From positions 1-24,220 of the IMG/VR virus record IMGVR_UViG_3300047335_000127: DNA of 24,220 nt; one strand, given 5' to 3'. Within the stretch, counting starts at the first letter, position 1. Each line of letters opens with the position of its first letter. Shown piece after piece: positions 1 to 11,000 of the stretch. Position numbers and translations under genes: made by a program. The notes under the pieces were generated by a model. The model was not told the DNA's origin, ran no database searches, and saw nothing but the letters and a program-made list of their open reading frames with translations. The stretch comes from a virus.

Positions 1-40
1 TTTACACATATCCGAAACAAACATGGAAATCTGTACATGA
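1..40 (+). CDS. 3' tail of an upstream gene, possibly cas5f (csy2)
   Basis: Only the end of this reading frame lies in the window. Frame 2 is open from base 2 and stops at TGA 38-40, giving the C-terminal residues LHISETNMEICT. The stop overlaps the cas7f start as ATGA, the usual sign of translational coupling inside an operon. In type I-F systems the gene order is cas8f-cas5f-cas7f-cas6f, so cas5f is the expected neighbour, but twelve residues are too few to identify the family. The cas5f label is inference from gene order alone. Confidence 0.35.
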   Translation, partial: LHISETNMEICT

Positions 41-1158
41 AAAACAATCCTGCACTGATGGCGTCGAATTTGTCGTTCAATCGTTCGATTGCCCCTTCAC
101 CTGCGCTTCTGACGGCGTTTGATTCGGCCAATCCTTACGATCTTCAACCGGTTCTTCTGACCAATACGATCGGACGTGGGGCTTTCTTGAATAGTTACTT
201 GGATAAAAAGGGTGAAATCGCGGAAGATTTCGATCCATCGAAGCCGAATATCGTTGAAGGTGACATGGCCAATCTGCCACCGTCGTGTGATTCCTTTCGC
301 ATGGATTTCACGATCAATGTAACGGCTGGCAGTATCGAGCCGAATAGTTGTGAAATTCCGGCGCTTGATGCCCTCTTTCGTGACATCAGCAAGGCATACA
401 AGAAAGCCGGAGGCTATATCGAACTGTCTGAACGATTTGTTTGGCGACTGCTCAACGGTTCAATAATGTGGCGCAACTATACCGTGTCGTCTGACAAGAA
501 AGTGACGATTTCGTTTGAACAGAATTCACAAACCTACACGTTCGAAGCGCAATGCCGTAATCTGTCAAAGTTGCGGTATCCTGGCTTTGCTGCGATGCGC
601 GATGCAGTGGCCAATGTCGAACATTTGGTCACGACCTTTGCCGAAGCTCTGTCGGTCGATGGCGATCCCTTGATCCTTCGTGTGACTGCGACCGGCAAGG
701 TCGGCTACGGCAGTGAAGTTTATCCCTCTCAGGTGTTCAATGAAATTTCTGATAAGGACAAGAGGGATCGAAGCGTCAAGAAATTGGTTTCGCATGATCT
801 CGGCAATGGCCGGCGTCAGGGCAAGATCAACGCGACCAAAATCGGCAATGCAATCCGTCACATCGATGAATGGCATGGTTCGCCTGACGAAGATGCGACA
901 TCGATCGAAGCCTACGGTTTTGTGCAACGGAATTTGTCAGCTCTGCGACCAGTTCAAGGCGAAAACTTTTACAATCTGTTGTGGCAACAGAGCGATACGT
1001 TTCCATCTATCCTCGCTGAGTGTTCGACACGACAGAAGATTCCGGGTTCGATCCATTACTTCATGGCGATGCTGATCCGGGGCGGAGTCTTCGCTGCACC
1101 GTCTAACAGCAGCAAGCCAAAGACGAATGGTAAGCGTTCGAAGGAGGAGTTGTCCTAA
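37..1158 (+). CDS. cas7f: Type I-F Cascade backbone protein Cas7f (Csy3)
   Basis: Cas7f polymerises along the crRNA spacer and forms the backbone of the type I-F (Csy) surveillance complex. The 373-residue protein follows the Csy3 pattern from end to end: LSFNRSIAPSPALL near the N-terminus (family: VLAFERKLDPSDALM), then PNIVEGDMANLPPSCD, AGSIEPNSCEIPALDALFRD, GSIMWRNY, LRVTATGKVGYGSEVYPSQV, IGNAIRHIDEWHG, SIEAYG and the closing HYFMAMLIRGGVFAAP. It is slightly longer than typical Csy3 (about 340 residues) because of a Lys/Ser-rich C-terminal tail. The ATG overlaps the upstream stop (ATGA), and the cas6f start overlaps its own stop, so all three genes are coupled. There is no strong Shine-Dalgarno, which fits coupling. 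The carrier being a phage is inferred from the baseplate genes on the opposite strand. Confidence 0.93.
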   Translation: MKNNPALMASNLSFNRSIAPSPALLTAFDSANPYDLQPVLLTNTIGRGAFLNSYLDKKGEIAEDFDPSKPNIVEGDMANLPPSCDSFRMDFTINVTAGSIEPNSCEIPALDALFRDISKAYKKAGGYIELSERFVWRLLNGSIMWRNYTVSSDKKVTISFEQNSQTYTFEAQCRNLSKLRYPGFAAMRDAVANVEHLVTTFAEALSVDGDPLILRVTATGKVGYGSEVYPSQVFNEISDKDKRDRSVKKLVSHDLGNGRRQGKINATKIGNAIRHIDEWHGSPDEDATSIEAYGFVQRNLSALRPVQGENFYNLLWQQSDTFPSILAECSTRQKIPGSIHYFMAMLIRGGVFAAPSNSSKPKTNGKRSKEELS

Positions 1159-1826
1159 TGGATGATCTACATTTCACCACGATCTCCCTGCAACGCGACT
1201 TGTCTGGGATTCATGATGTTCATGCTCGACTGGTCAGTGTCGTACATGATTATAACACGTCGCCGTTTCTTGACCGGATTGCGATTGCCTTCCCACACTA
1301 TCGGGAAGGCATTAGCACCGATACGTCAGACGCTGAGGATTACGGTGAGGAACAACGTCTGATACGGCTCAGGAAGGGCTTTCTCGGACAATCAATTCGG
1401 TTGTTTGGTACGGCTGACGGACTTCGTGCGGTTCTTGATGTACCACAAGCGCAATTTCTCCATGAGACCCCGGATCTTGTTGTGACGGCTCCGACTCGCG
1501 TTCCCGATGTACAGCATTTTGGTTGTTATGTTGCGCATAAGGGATTGACGAATTTGACACCGTCACGGCTGCGTCGGGCGATTCGTCGTCAGGCATGGCT
1601 ACGCGATCCGAAATGTCTCACACCGGCACAACTCGAACAGCGACAGGCGGACAAGAATCAGCGTGCGAAGTCCACGCGTCTGCCCTATGTAGGTGTGCGG
1701 AGTCGGTCAAACGGTTCGATGTTTTCTATCTTCATCGAACGGCAAAATTCTCCCACACTGCGTTTTGCACCGAATTCGTTTGGATTCTCGTCTAAACATG
1801 AACTATGTTCGCTACCAGTATTTTGA
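1158..1826 (+). CDS. cas6f: CRISPR RNA endoribonuclease Cas6f (Csy4)
   Basis: Cas6f cuts pre-crRNA at the 3' base of the repeat hairpin and stays bound as the head of the Csy complex. The 222-residue protein aligns by eye with Pseudomonas Csy4: RIAIAFPHY (family RIGVSFPDL), the arginine helix SRLRRAIRRQAWLRD that grips the RNA stem groove, LPYVGVRSRSNGSMFSIFIE (family LPFVTLRSQSTGQHFRLFI), and a C-terminal aromatic ending LPVF (family VPWF). His30 sits where the catalytic His29 of Pseudomonas Csy4 lies, and the Ser-containing RSRS segment is kept, so the enzyme looks active. A strong AAGGAGG at 1141-1147 precedes the ATG, which overlaps the cas7f stop as TAATG. Its own stop TGA lies at the first base pairs of the following repeat array, so protein and probable substrate are adjacent. 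Confidence 0.9.
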   Translation: MDDLHFTTISLQRDLSGIHDVHARLVSVVHDYNTSPFLDRIAIAFPHYREGISTDTSDAEDYGEEQRLIRLRKGFLGQSIRLFGTADGLRAVLDVPQAQFLHETPDLVVTAPTRVPDVQHFGCYVAHKGLTNLTPSRLRRAIRRQAWLRDPKCLTPAQLEQRQADKNQRAKSTRLPYVGVRSRSNGSMFSIFIERQNSPTLRFAPNSFGFSSKHELCSLPVF

Positions 1827-2015
1827 GAACTGTTGAACAAACGGCTTAAAATACAGCTGGATGGTTGGGAAATTATTCCGCCGTGCAGGCGGCTTAAAAT
1901 AGGCAGAAGATTCAGAGTTCGAACACGTAATCCGCTGCACAGGCGGCTTAACATGCAAGATGCCGCAAATCACCTTCGAGCCCCAATATTATCCGCCGAA
2001 CAGGCGGATAATTAT
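1825..2015 (+). CRISPR. Type I-F-like CRISPR mini-array behind cas6f (4 hairpin repeats, irregular spacing)
   Basis: Four 28-base units fit the I-F repeat design of 5-base lead, 5-bp stem, 5-base loop and 8-base tail. R1 is 1825-1852 (stem CTGTT/AACGG, loop GAACA, tail CTTAAAAT). R2 is 1873-1900 (CCGCC/GGCGG, loop GTGCA, tail CTTAAAAT). R3 is 1927-1954 (CCGCT/GGCGG, loop GCACA, tail CTTAACAT). R4 is 1988-2015 (CCGCC/GGCGG, loop GAACA, tail ATAATTAT). The known E. coli I-F repeat has stem CTGCC/GGCAG, loop GTACA and tail CTTAGAAA, so R2 differs mainly by a compensated stem pair. R1 keeps pairing despite a different stem, with one G-T wobble. The interval lengths are 20, 26 and 33 bases instead of the usual constant 32, so this is degenerate or unusual. 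R4 extends to a perfect 10-bp inverted repeat and covers the stop codon of the convergent giant gene, so it may instead be a gene-end hairpin. Confidence 0.6.
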
Positions 2016-5000
2016 CCACCTGTTATGATACGATGCATCGGCTGTTGTTCACGATCACCCACTGCTGGACCGAGCGGCAAATCTTGCATGAAAATTTCGC
2101 GCCCGTTATAGACAGTCGTTCCAGCCTGATGTGACGCAGCAATCGTCAAGCCAACCACGATAAACGTTCCGGCCTCCGCTGTCAGCGTCACGCTCGTCGT
2201 TCCACTCACGGTGAAGTCAGACGATGCTATTCCAACATCATCAATCTCAACATCAACTGTTCCGCTCGCGGCGAACGTAAATGTTTGGGCTGATCCGGTC
2301 GCATAGGCGGATTGAGTCAAGCGTTTTGCGCCCATTGACGTTCCGCGTGTCGCACGTCTCAACGCCCCCAAGGTCACAACATTGTTCGTGCGTGAATAAG
2401 AGAAATATTCGATTCGTTCACCTTCAATATAGATCACCCCCGGACGATCTCTCGCTGTATCCGGAATCGGCAGCGGATTTTGATCCTGCATTTTCGTCGT
2501 GATCGCATTGACAAACAGATTGATCGTCAATGTGCTGTCAGACACACCCAAATCAGCGGCTAATGTGCCGGCCATATAGGGCGATAATCTGACATGTTCG
2601 AAGCTTCGATCAATCGAGTACAAGGCACTCAGATTCTGCAATCCATTGGTTGGCAAACCCATCAACTGTGCATTATCATATTGCTGTGAGTCATAGGCGA
2701 TGGCATCCCAACCAGCTGGCTGTTCAACCGGTGTCAAAGCCGGATACATGCGATTTGCAGCCGACGTGGTCGAACAATACAGCCATTCCATGATTTCACG
2801 CGCTGGTTGACCGGCAAACGCTGTCACAACCACATATCCAGAGCCTTCAGGATTGATCAGCTGAATGACATCCGAGGTAAAATACGCGCCGCCGCTGGAG
2901 AATTGTTGTGAGACGATAACATAATCATCTTCCTGAACCAGCGCATTTCCACCCATCCAAGCCAGACAATAATTTTTATTCCACGGCGTCGGCACAATCG
3001 GTTGCACTGTTGATCCGACTTGATAGCTCGACGTGCGAATGTCCATACACGATGCATTGCTGAATGTCGTAACTGTGATCACCGCATTCGATGATAGCGC
3101 GGTATTGATCGTCAGTGTCTGACCATTCGTCGATACAGTATAGTCAGGCGGACTCGTCGCAAAAATCATCGAAACTTTGATGTTGCTAGAGGCGAAATTC
3201 GGATCAAGCGCGATCAGCATATTGTTATACAGACAGAACTGTCCGCTGATCGCGGTCGAAGGTGCGGCCCCTGGCAAGACCAGTCCGAACGGATACGTGC
3301 TGCTCGTTGACGTGCTAGTCGCAATCGGAATTGCTGCCGTATACAGCACATTATTAACCCAAACCGTCACGGTCGTCGTCACATCCGGCATCAACGGCAG
3401 ATACATAAAGGCGGAGCCAACCGTCATACTACCGTAATAGGTGATCGGCGGCGTCAAACGTTGACCGTTCAATTCCACGATTGTGCCAGCATGGGGAGGC
3501 ACAGTCTGTGTGTCCGGAACTGCCAAAGTATAGATTTGTGACGCTGTATAACCAAACTGCTGCACGTTCATCATACAAGCCGTCGTAATGCCGTTCGCAT
3601 ACACCGCCAGAGCCACATCAGAGCCATTGCTAGGGGGTGATAGCAGCGTGACCGTTGTGCCGCTCACGCTGATCCCAGAGGTCGCTACAGGGGTGCCATT
3701 AACGACAGCCAAAACATTGCTGGCTGACGTTGGATTATTCAATGTCAGAGCATTGGTTCCATAGGTGAGGAAGTGCTGCTCGGTGACGGCTGAGGTACCG
3801 CCGAAGCTAAACACATGGATCACTGCGCGGCCAACGGCATTGCCGTTCACGGTACGGTTTAGGATGACGGATCGGTTGAGATAATCAACCGTGTAATCGG
3901 TGCCTAATACGGCGCGCAGACCGTCACAAAAAACCATTACCGCATTCATTGAATGGGGCAACATATCCATGAATAATGTCGTGGTTAGTCCTGACAACGT
4001 GCTTTGATTGAGATCAAAGACTTTGACAATTTGCGGACAGCCACCGGCCAAAGGTTGCGCCGTAACGTGCAAAAGAATATTATCATCGCTGGTGAGAACG
4101 ATACGTTCTTCCGGATGTTCCGCCGCATAATACGGCGGTCGTAAATCATAGCCACCGGGCTGTGACGGTTGCGCTGGATTGATACCGACCGCGATGGTCG
4201 GGGTCGGTGAAAATGTGCTGCCGTCATCCTCTAAACTCGGGGCCGGTGGCTGTGCCATCGGACTGCTGATCTGATTTTCTTTTTCATTCAGATTGAGCAA
4301 GGCAGTCAGATCAAGCGGTGCCATTCCGGTGGTTGGTTCGTAATAGGTCAGGATGCGATAGCCAGCCCCTGGATCGGCTTCACAATCATCCCAATCCGCA
4401 CTATCCCAAGCCAACATATCCCAGTTATTGGTTGTCCCAACCACGCGATCAAAGAGTATCGTCACTGTGAACGATCGCGTCGGCGGATTCGGCAGATTAT
4501 AATTTTGATACCAATCTGAATACGGATCTGTATCGCCTTGGAGAATCGTTATATCGGTTGCATTTGTCGGATCAAGCGGACGTTGAATGCCGGTGGTCGG
4601 ATCGGTATACACCGGATCATCAAAATCGGTGACGCGGAAATTGGCAGTATCGATGTCTGGCACGTATTGCGTGGTTGTTTCACGCAGTTTGACACGATAC
4701 GGTTTCACTTCATTGATATAATCCGTCACATCGCCGGTCTGATCGAGCGTCTGAATCGGCGTTTGTGTCATCGGCGCAGCAATACCGGCCAAGGTCATGA
4801 AGGAGGTTTTGAATGCCCAATCGACTTCATTTTGCTGCACATGGACAAAATTGACCACAGCAAACCATAATGTATTGATTTCTGATTCAAGTAACAGTCC
4901 ACTATAGCGCAGTGCATGGGTCAGGATGTATAATTCCCACGATCCGTCACGCTGACCAACATCGCTCAATGTCACAGCCGATGGGGATGTTGCGGTACTG

Positions 5001-8000
5001 ACAGCATGGACCGGTCGCAAAGGATCGTAAAAATTCGCGCTCAGCTGAACCGTTGCGTTGCCGATCGCCACCGTCTGCCAGACACCGTTGATAAACAATG
5101 TCCAGATAAAATTCTGGTCTTCTATCGGTAAATCAAGATTTAATACTGTAACGAGCAGATTGGTTGGACTACTGCCTTCAGCGGCATTGCGATCAGCCAC
5201 AGTATTATACGTAATAATCGGTGGATCAGTCGGATCATATCCGTTCGCGGTTAATGTTGCTGTATCGTACCAATCAGCATCTTCAATAAAATCAGCCGTA
5301 TTATAAGTTTGCACACGCCAGAGATTGAAGTATCCGCCTACGCCGGTCGGTTCATACCATTGATAGATCGCCCAGAAATTATCCGTATCATTTATGACTA
5401 ACACACGATCAAGATGATTCAGAGTACCGCTGGTCGCCAAAGTATTACGCGCGGCTTCATTGGCAACGCTATATTCGTAGGCAGTTTTCAGCGTGAAGAC
5501 AACATCGGCATTTTCCTGCAAGGCCGTTGCTGCTGGCAGATTATGATGCGCGAGAATAATCGACGCGGCGATGGCTGTATTGAATCGCCAGATGCTCCAT
5601 TGCGGAACCGAATTGGCAAAGCCGGACAGCAACACATCGATCGGCGTGTTGTTGCTTACTGCGTCTAAGAATCCCTGTGTGGCCAGCAGATCATTGCGCT
5701 GAGTCAGCGTAAACACTTCGTAGGACTGATCCCATTCATTGGCTGGCGGTGGCTCATACGGATAAGACGCATCCATTTGCGCCCAGACCAAATAGGCTAT
5801 TTTCTGCGTGTTCGCGGTAATAAAGTCATCGCTAGGATATCCGGTTGTCCGGTAGATTGATTGCAGCAGACTCGCACGATCGATCTTCAAAGCCGTTTGG
5901 GCTAAAATCGCGTTTACACTGCCGACGAAGGCGGCACGCGCATCGAGTAGGCCAGCACGTGAACTATCCGTTCCATGATAAGCCCACACGACAGTTCCGT
6001 CACTGATCGTATCACTATATCCGGTCGGACCTTGTCCGACCGTCAAGGTGACATTGAACGGAAACGTCAAGGTAAATTGCAAAACTGTAGCAAAAGGATT
6101 GGACGAGGTAATCGTTGCCTGACTCAACAATACCGGAGTGATACTCGCGCCTGACGACGTCACTGCGATGTAGGTGATATTCGCGGTATTCATCTGCAAC
6201 GCGATCGGACCGATTCCGGCGCTGTACAGTCCATTGTACGTAAAAACAAGTGTATTTGCAGAAGGCTGACTGCTATAGGTCGCCGTATCCTCATTACTCA
6301 GTACCAGATATGGCAACCCGGCTGATACCCCCTCGATGACACATTGGAAGGCCAAGCCTAAATTCGCGACTTGATCGCCATAGTAATACGTCACCCCAGG
6401 CTGCCACTGTGCAATATTCGCGGCACTGACCGTGAACATGCTCTGTCCATCATCAATGCCAATACTGCGCGACAAGGTCAGACTTGGATCTGGAATGGTT
6501 AGCAGACCATCCGTCGTGACCTGAAATCCTGCTAGACCGTCTCGGACTTTTCCCCAGATCATATCAGGCGGCAATGACGTTTCATCACCTGGTCGCATCA
6601 ACAGCCATTGATCATGATGACCGACAGAATCAACCGGCGCCAATCTGACTTTCATCACCGTGGTGGTTTCATCCAACGACGCAGAAACTCCGCTGACCAA
6701 CAGGGCATCTTGACTGATTGCACTCATCCAAGCGACATTCACTGCCGCTGGATTTTGAATGCCCAAGGCGATTTCAGACGCAGAAATATTCCTGAACGGA
6801 ACATTTGGTACGAGTGCGCTACCCGATACCCAGAAATAATATTTGACGACATCTTGTTTCTGTGACGGATCGTAAACCGTTCGTACTACCCAAGACGCAC
6901 CGCCCTGATAAACCGTTCCAGTATTGGTCGGATCAAGCGCATAGGTGATTGGATCTTCCAGACTTTCCGTCCATTCCCAGATATCAACCGAACTATTAGG
7001 AGCCACATTACCCCAATAGGCTAAACGATATTGCAATTCCGCCAAATCTCTAGCCGGCGTGATCCCCATTGTATCGGTGAATGTATCAAGGAATCGAACG
7101 GTCGATAAATCCCACCAGATACGTCCGATCTCGTTATCACCCCAAAGATTGGCATCCTGAGTGCCCTGTCCAGCATTATAACGCGCTGGATCAAAATCGG
7201 TTTTATAATCAATATCACGATCTGACAGATTACAGATCAGTCCAGCCAAGGGATCAATGACCACCACATCATCGATCACCGGCTGATTCAAGATCATCTG
7301 CTGATCCTGAATACTCGCTCCGGCACTATAGACCACCGTCTCGGCAATCGCCGTCGGATCAATGCGATGTGGCTGTAGTCGATACAACTGCCATCCGGCA
7401 CCGTTCCATTGCAATACGGCCCATTGATCCGGCGTATAGGCATCGATCCAGACAAGATCACCAACATTGAAGCTGATATTCGGATTGATTGTGCTGATAG
7501 AGCTAAATCGCACCGGTCGCAGAATGCGAACTTCCGGCGCGGTTGTCAGACTGTTCAAGAAACTATTGCCGAGTGTACCGACAGCCAACAAATCAACCGA
7601 ATTGGTCGCAGGATAGACAGCCGTGATGGTTTGAATACCTTGCAGATCAGGCGAACTATTCGTCGCTCCATCGATGACCAGATAATTGCCGATATCATCA
7701 CTATAAATCGTCATGGTTTGTTGGAAACTAACGCGTGATGTGGTCACAGTCGGATCTTCATTCGAAGTCGTCACAGCGAGAATTTGATTCGGTGTCGTAC
7801 CACCGACATCAAAACTTCTCAACACCGTATAAGGATGTTGTCCGGTGATCGGCAATTTCTGCGATTCGCGCTGATAGCAGCCAATGTCATAACCGGTTAA
7901 ATCGTTTCGAATATCGCCATTCAGATCGACTTCGGTTAAGAACTGTGGACTGGCGGATTTCAATGCCCATGAGCCTTGTCGCAAGCTGAAATCATATGGC

Positions 8001-11000
8001 GGATTGACAAATAATGGATCGGTGATCGAACCGATTCCTGGCAATACCGAACTAACGCCACCATAGCCAATTGTGTTGATATAGAAAGTATCCGTATTGG
8101 ATGACGATGTTGCTAACGGCACGTTCGCCAATGCAACCATGATATTGTTAGCAATATTAACGTCGATCGACGCATAGGCAGCGATTTCACCGAAAGCATA
8201 ATTTGTATTGGTCTGATTTTTGTAGGCAGTATTGAATGTTACATCGACATGCTGACTGTCATTGACTTTAATACCGACGCCGCCATTGTTATAAACAAGA
8301 TTGTTTTGAACCAATGTTCGACCGCTATAAGCAACACCGTCGGTATAGTCATTGAGATTGCCGGCAATAGTAATCCCACACCCATCGGTGAGATTTCCAC
8401 TTGTTGCATTCAGCACCAGATTGATGTTGCCGTAACAAACATTCTGGGTGATATAAAACTTATACGTGCTGATATTATCAGTTGCATGGCTATTCAGAAT
8501 ATTGATACCTGAGCCAGAATAAACCGAATATAAGCCGTTGCTATAGACTGTGCAGTTCTGAATCGTGATATAATCTGTCCAGTTGGCTAAAATGCCATTA
8601 TACGGAAAATCATGCACGAGACAATTCTGTATAGTAATATGATGCGGCAGTTTTGCTGATATCCCACGATCGATAACAATGCCAGACCCGTTATAGATGG
8701 CTGATGCTGCTGCAATACTGGCAGACAAAGCCTGCACTGCTGACAATGTCAGAGTTGCATTCCAACCGGCGATTTCAAAGCCATCGAAGATGATATAAGC
8801 AACCGCATTAAAATGCACGGCTGCGGTGGATTGCGATCCGAGAATCAGCGGTTTTTGACTGCCTGATGCTTTGAAAGTAATCGGAGCGGAGGGAATCCCT
8901 GAGCGAGTGATTTCAAGAATATTGGTACCCAAACCAGCAGCCGTATAGACACCGTAAGCGACATTGACAACATCGCCGGGATTACACAGATCATGCGCAT
9001 GCTGCAAGGTTTGCAATGGCGATGTCGAAGACAATCCGCTGTTATTATCATTGCCGAGTGTGGCATCAACATACCAGTTGACGCCTTCAAACAGCGGCAC
9101 ACTGTTATACACCCACAACAAAGTTCCGGTTGGTAGATTGAACGTATTCGGATCATACAAACCACCGACATCGGTAATATCAAAGCAGGTTCCATCGACT
9201 TCGCTCAATCGAACCGGGCCAGCGGTCGGCAATACGGCTGGCATATAATCATTACGTTCAATGAAGAACGCCGAAGGATTGATTGGTCTGTCGTACCAGC
9301 GCGTATCATTGCTGGTAAATTCGATCCAGTCATCGGGCGCACCGGCTTGCGTGATAAATCGTACGATCTGTGGATCGCCGCGAATTTCGCTTTGAATTAA
9401 CTGGAAAGTCACCAGCGGATCACGTGGGGCACCAAAGGTTGACAGGCGAAACGCCCATTCTTCCAAGAACAGCAATGTCGAATTGCCACTCGCTAAGGTC
9501 GAACGCGCCAGTGCTTGAAACACTCCTGGCGTGCCTTTCTCCTGAATCATCCCCTGATAGAATTCAAATTGATCAGACGGCGACAGCAAAAGATTGCTGA
9601 GATAATCACGCTCCTGCATGCCGACATTATGGCGTGCATAATCGCGCAAGGTTTGCACATCAGCCAGTTCAATATCGAACATTAAGCTGACATCGGTTGC
9701 AGCTTTCTCAAAACTTGATGCCAGAGTATTGCCGTTGATAATAAATCCGGGTGCATCAAGTCGTCCTGCCCAACCATAGGCGCGATTGCAGATCAACCTC
9801 AGTCGTTGAATGCGCAGATTATACAATGGCAGATAGATATTATCATCGAAGATCGTCACATTCGACGTGACTAAGGCATGTTCGTAATTACAAATCTCCA
9901 AGCGTGCTAGGAAAATATCAGCGTTATTGGCCGCGATGGTAATCTGGCCATCTAATCGCGAGACAATTGCCTGTCTTTGACTGATCGGGGCACCCGACCG
10001 ATCGATCAGTCCGTAAAATCCCGTGACATTATCTTCGACATTGAGAATCGTGCCTTGCGGCGCATTGAATTGCAATTCCGCTTGTCCGGGCGAAAGCGCG
10101 ACGAAATTACCCGGTGCCCATTGCACTTGTGCCCAAGTGAGGAATTCTTCGACCGACAAACTCCAATCGAGAATCTGATTGTTGTCATTTTGATTGACAA
10201 ACAGCCAGCCACGACTCACCAAATAACGCTGCCATCCGAGTAAAAAATCAGCCACATCCTGATAGGTAAAATATTCTGTTCCATAGGGCACCGAGATCGT
10301 CGTGTTCAACCCTTGGGCATAGGTGACAACACGTGGGGCGCGAATCATCGCCGTCGATAAATCCGATCGCGGCGTCCAGAATGTGGTTTCGAAATTACTG
10401 CCCGACGTATGACTGCGGATACATTGATAGACCGAGTTTTGATAGGCGGCAAGAATACCAGTCGGATAATAGGTGCCTGGCTGCCATGTCACGATCGCTG
10501 GCTCACTGGCCGAGGCAAGTGAGATAATGCCTCTAGGACCGTTTACATTCGGCGGAATGATGGTGAAATTTGGATTGCGCCCGTCAAAGCCAACCACGCT
10601 CCAAGAGTGACCAGTCCATTGGACGATGACGCCTGAATAAACCTCGCTGTCAACTGCCGGTGATTGATAGAGGATGCATTTCACATCTTCGGCTGGCAAT
10701 AATCCAAATGAATCGGCTACCAGCTGAACTGTATCGGCGGACGTAAATCCAGCCATTTGATGAATTAATGCCACCCCCAATCCCCGCACAGCGGTGCCAA
10801 GAGAGGAACTATTTTGTCCATTCGAAATCAAATAATCCGACAACCATTGCGACAAGCCAATCTTCGGTTGTGCAGCCGGTGGAGACAGTGTTGGATTTAA
10901 TTCAGCATGCATGTATTGCGTTGCATTACGCGGACGCAGCAACGTACTGCGTTGCACCCATTGACCATTGATATAGCCAATACCTAGAGCGTCCCAGCAT

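Noticed and set aside
565-927. Antisense frames within cas7f and the many frames within the giant and gp6-like genes
   Set aside because: They lack ribosome sites and family motifs and are shadows of strongly supported genes.
1873-2015. Intrinsic terminators instead of repeats
   Set aside because: None of the hairpins has a T-run on either strand, and lead, loop size and tail follow the I-F repeat pattern. R4 remains ambiguous because it covers a gene end.
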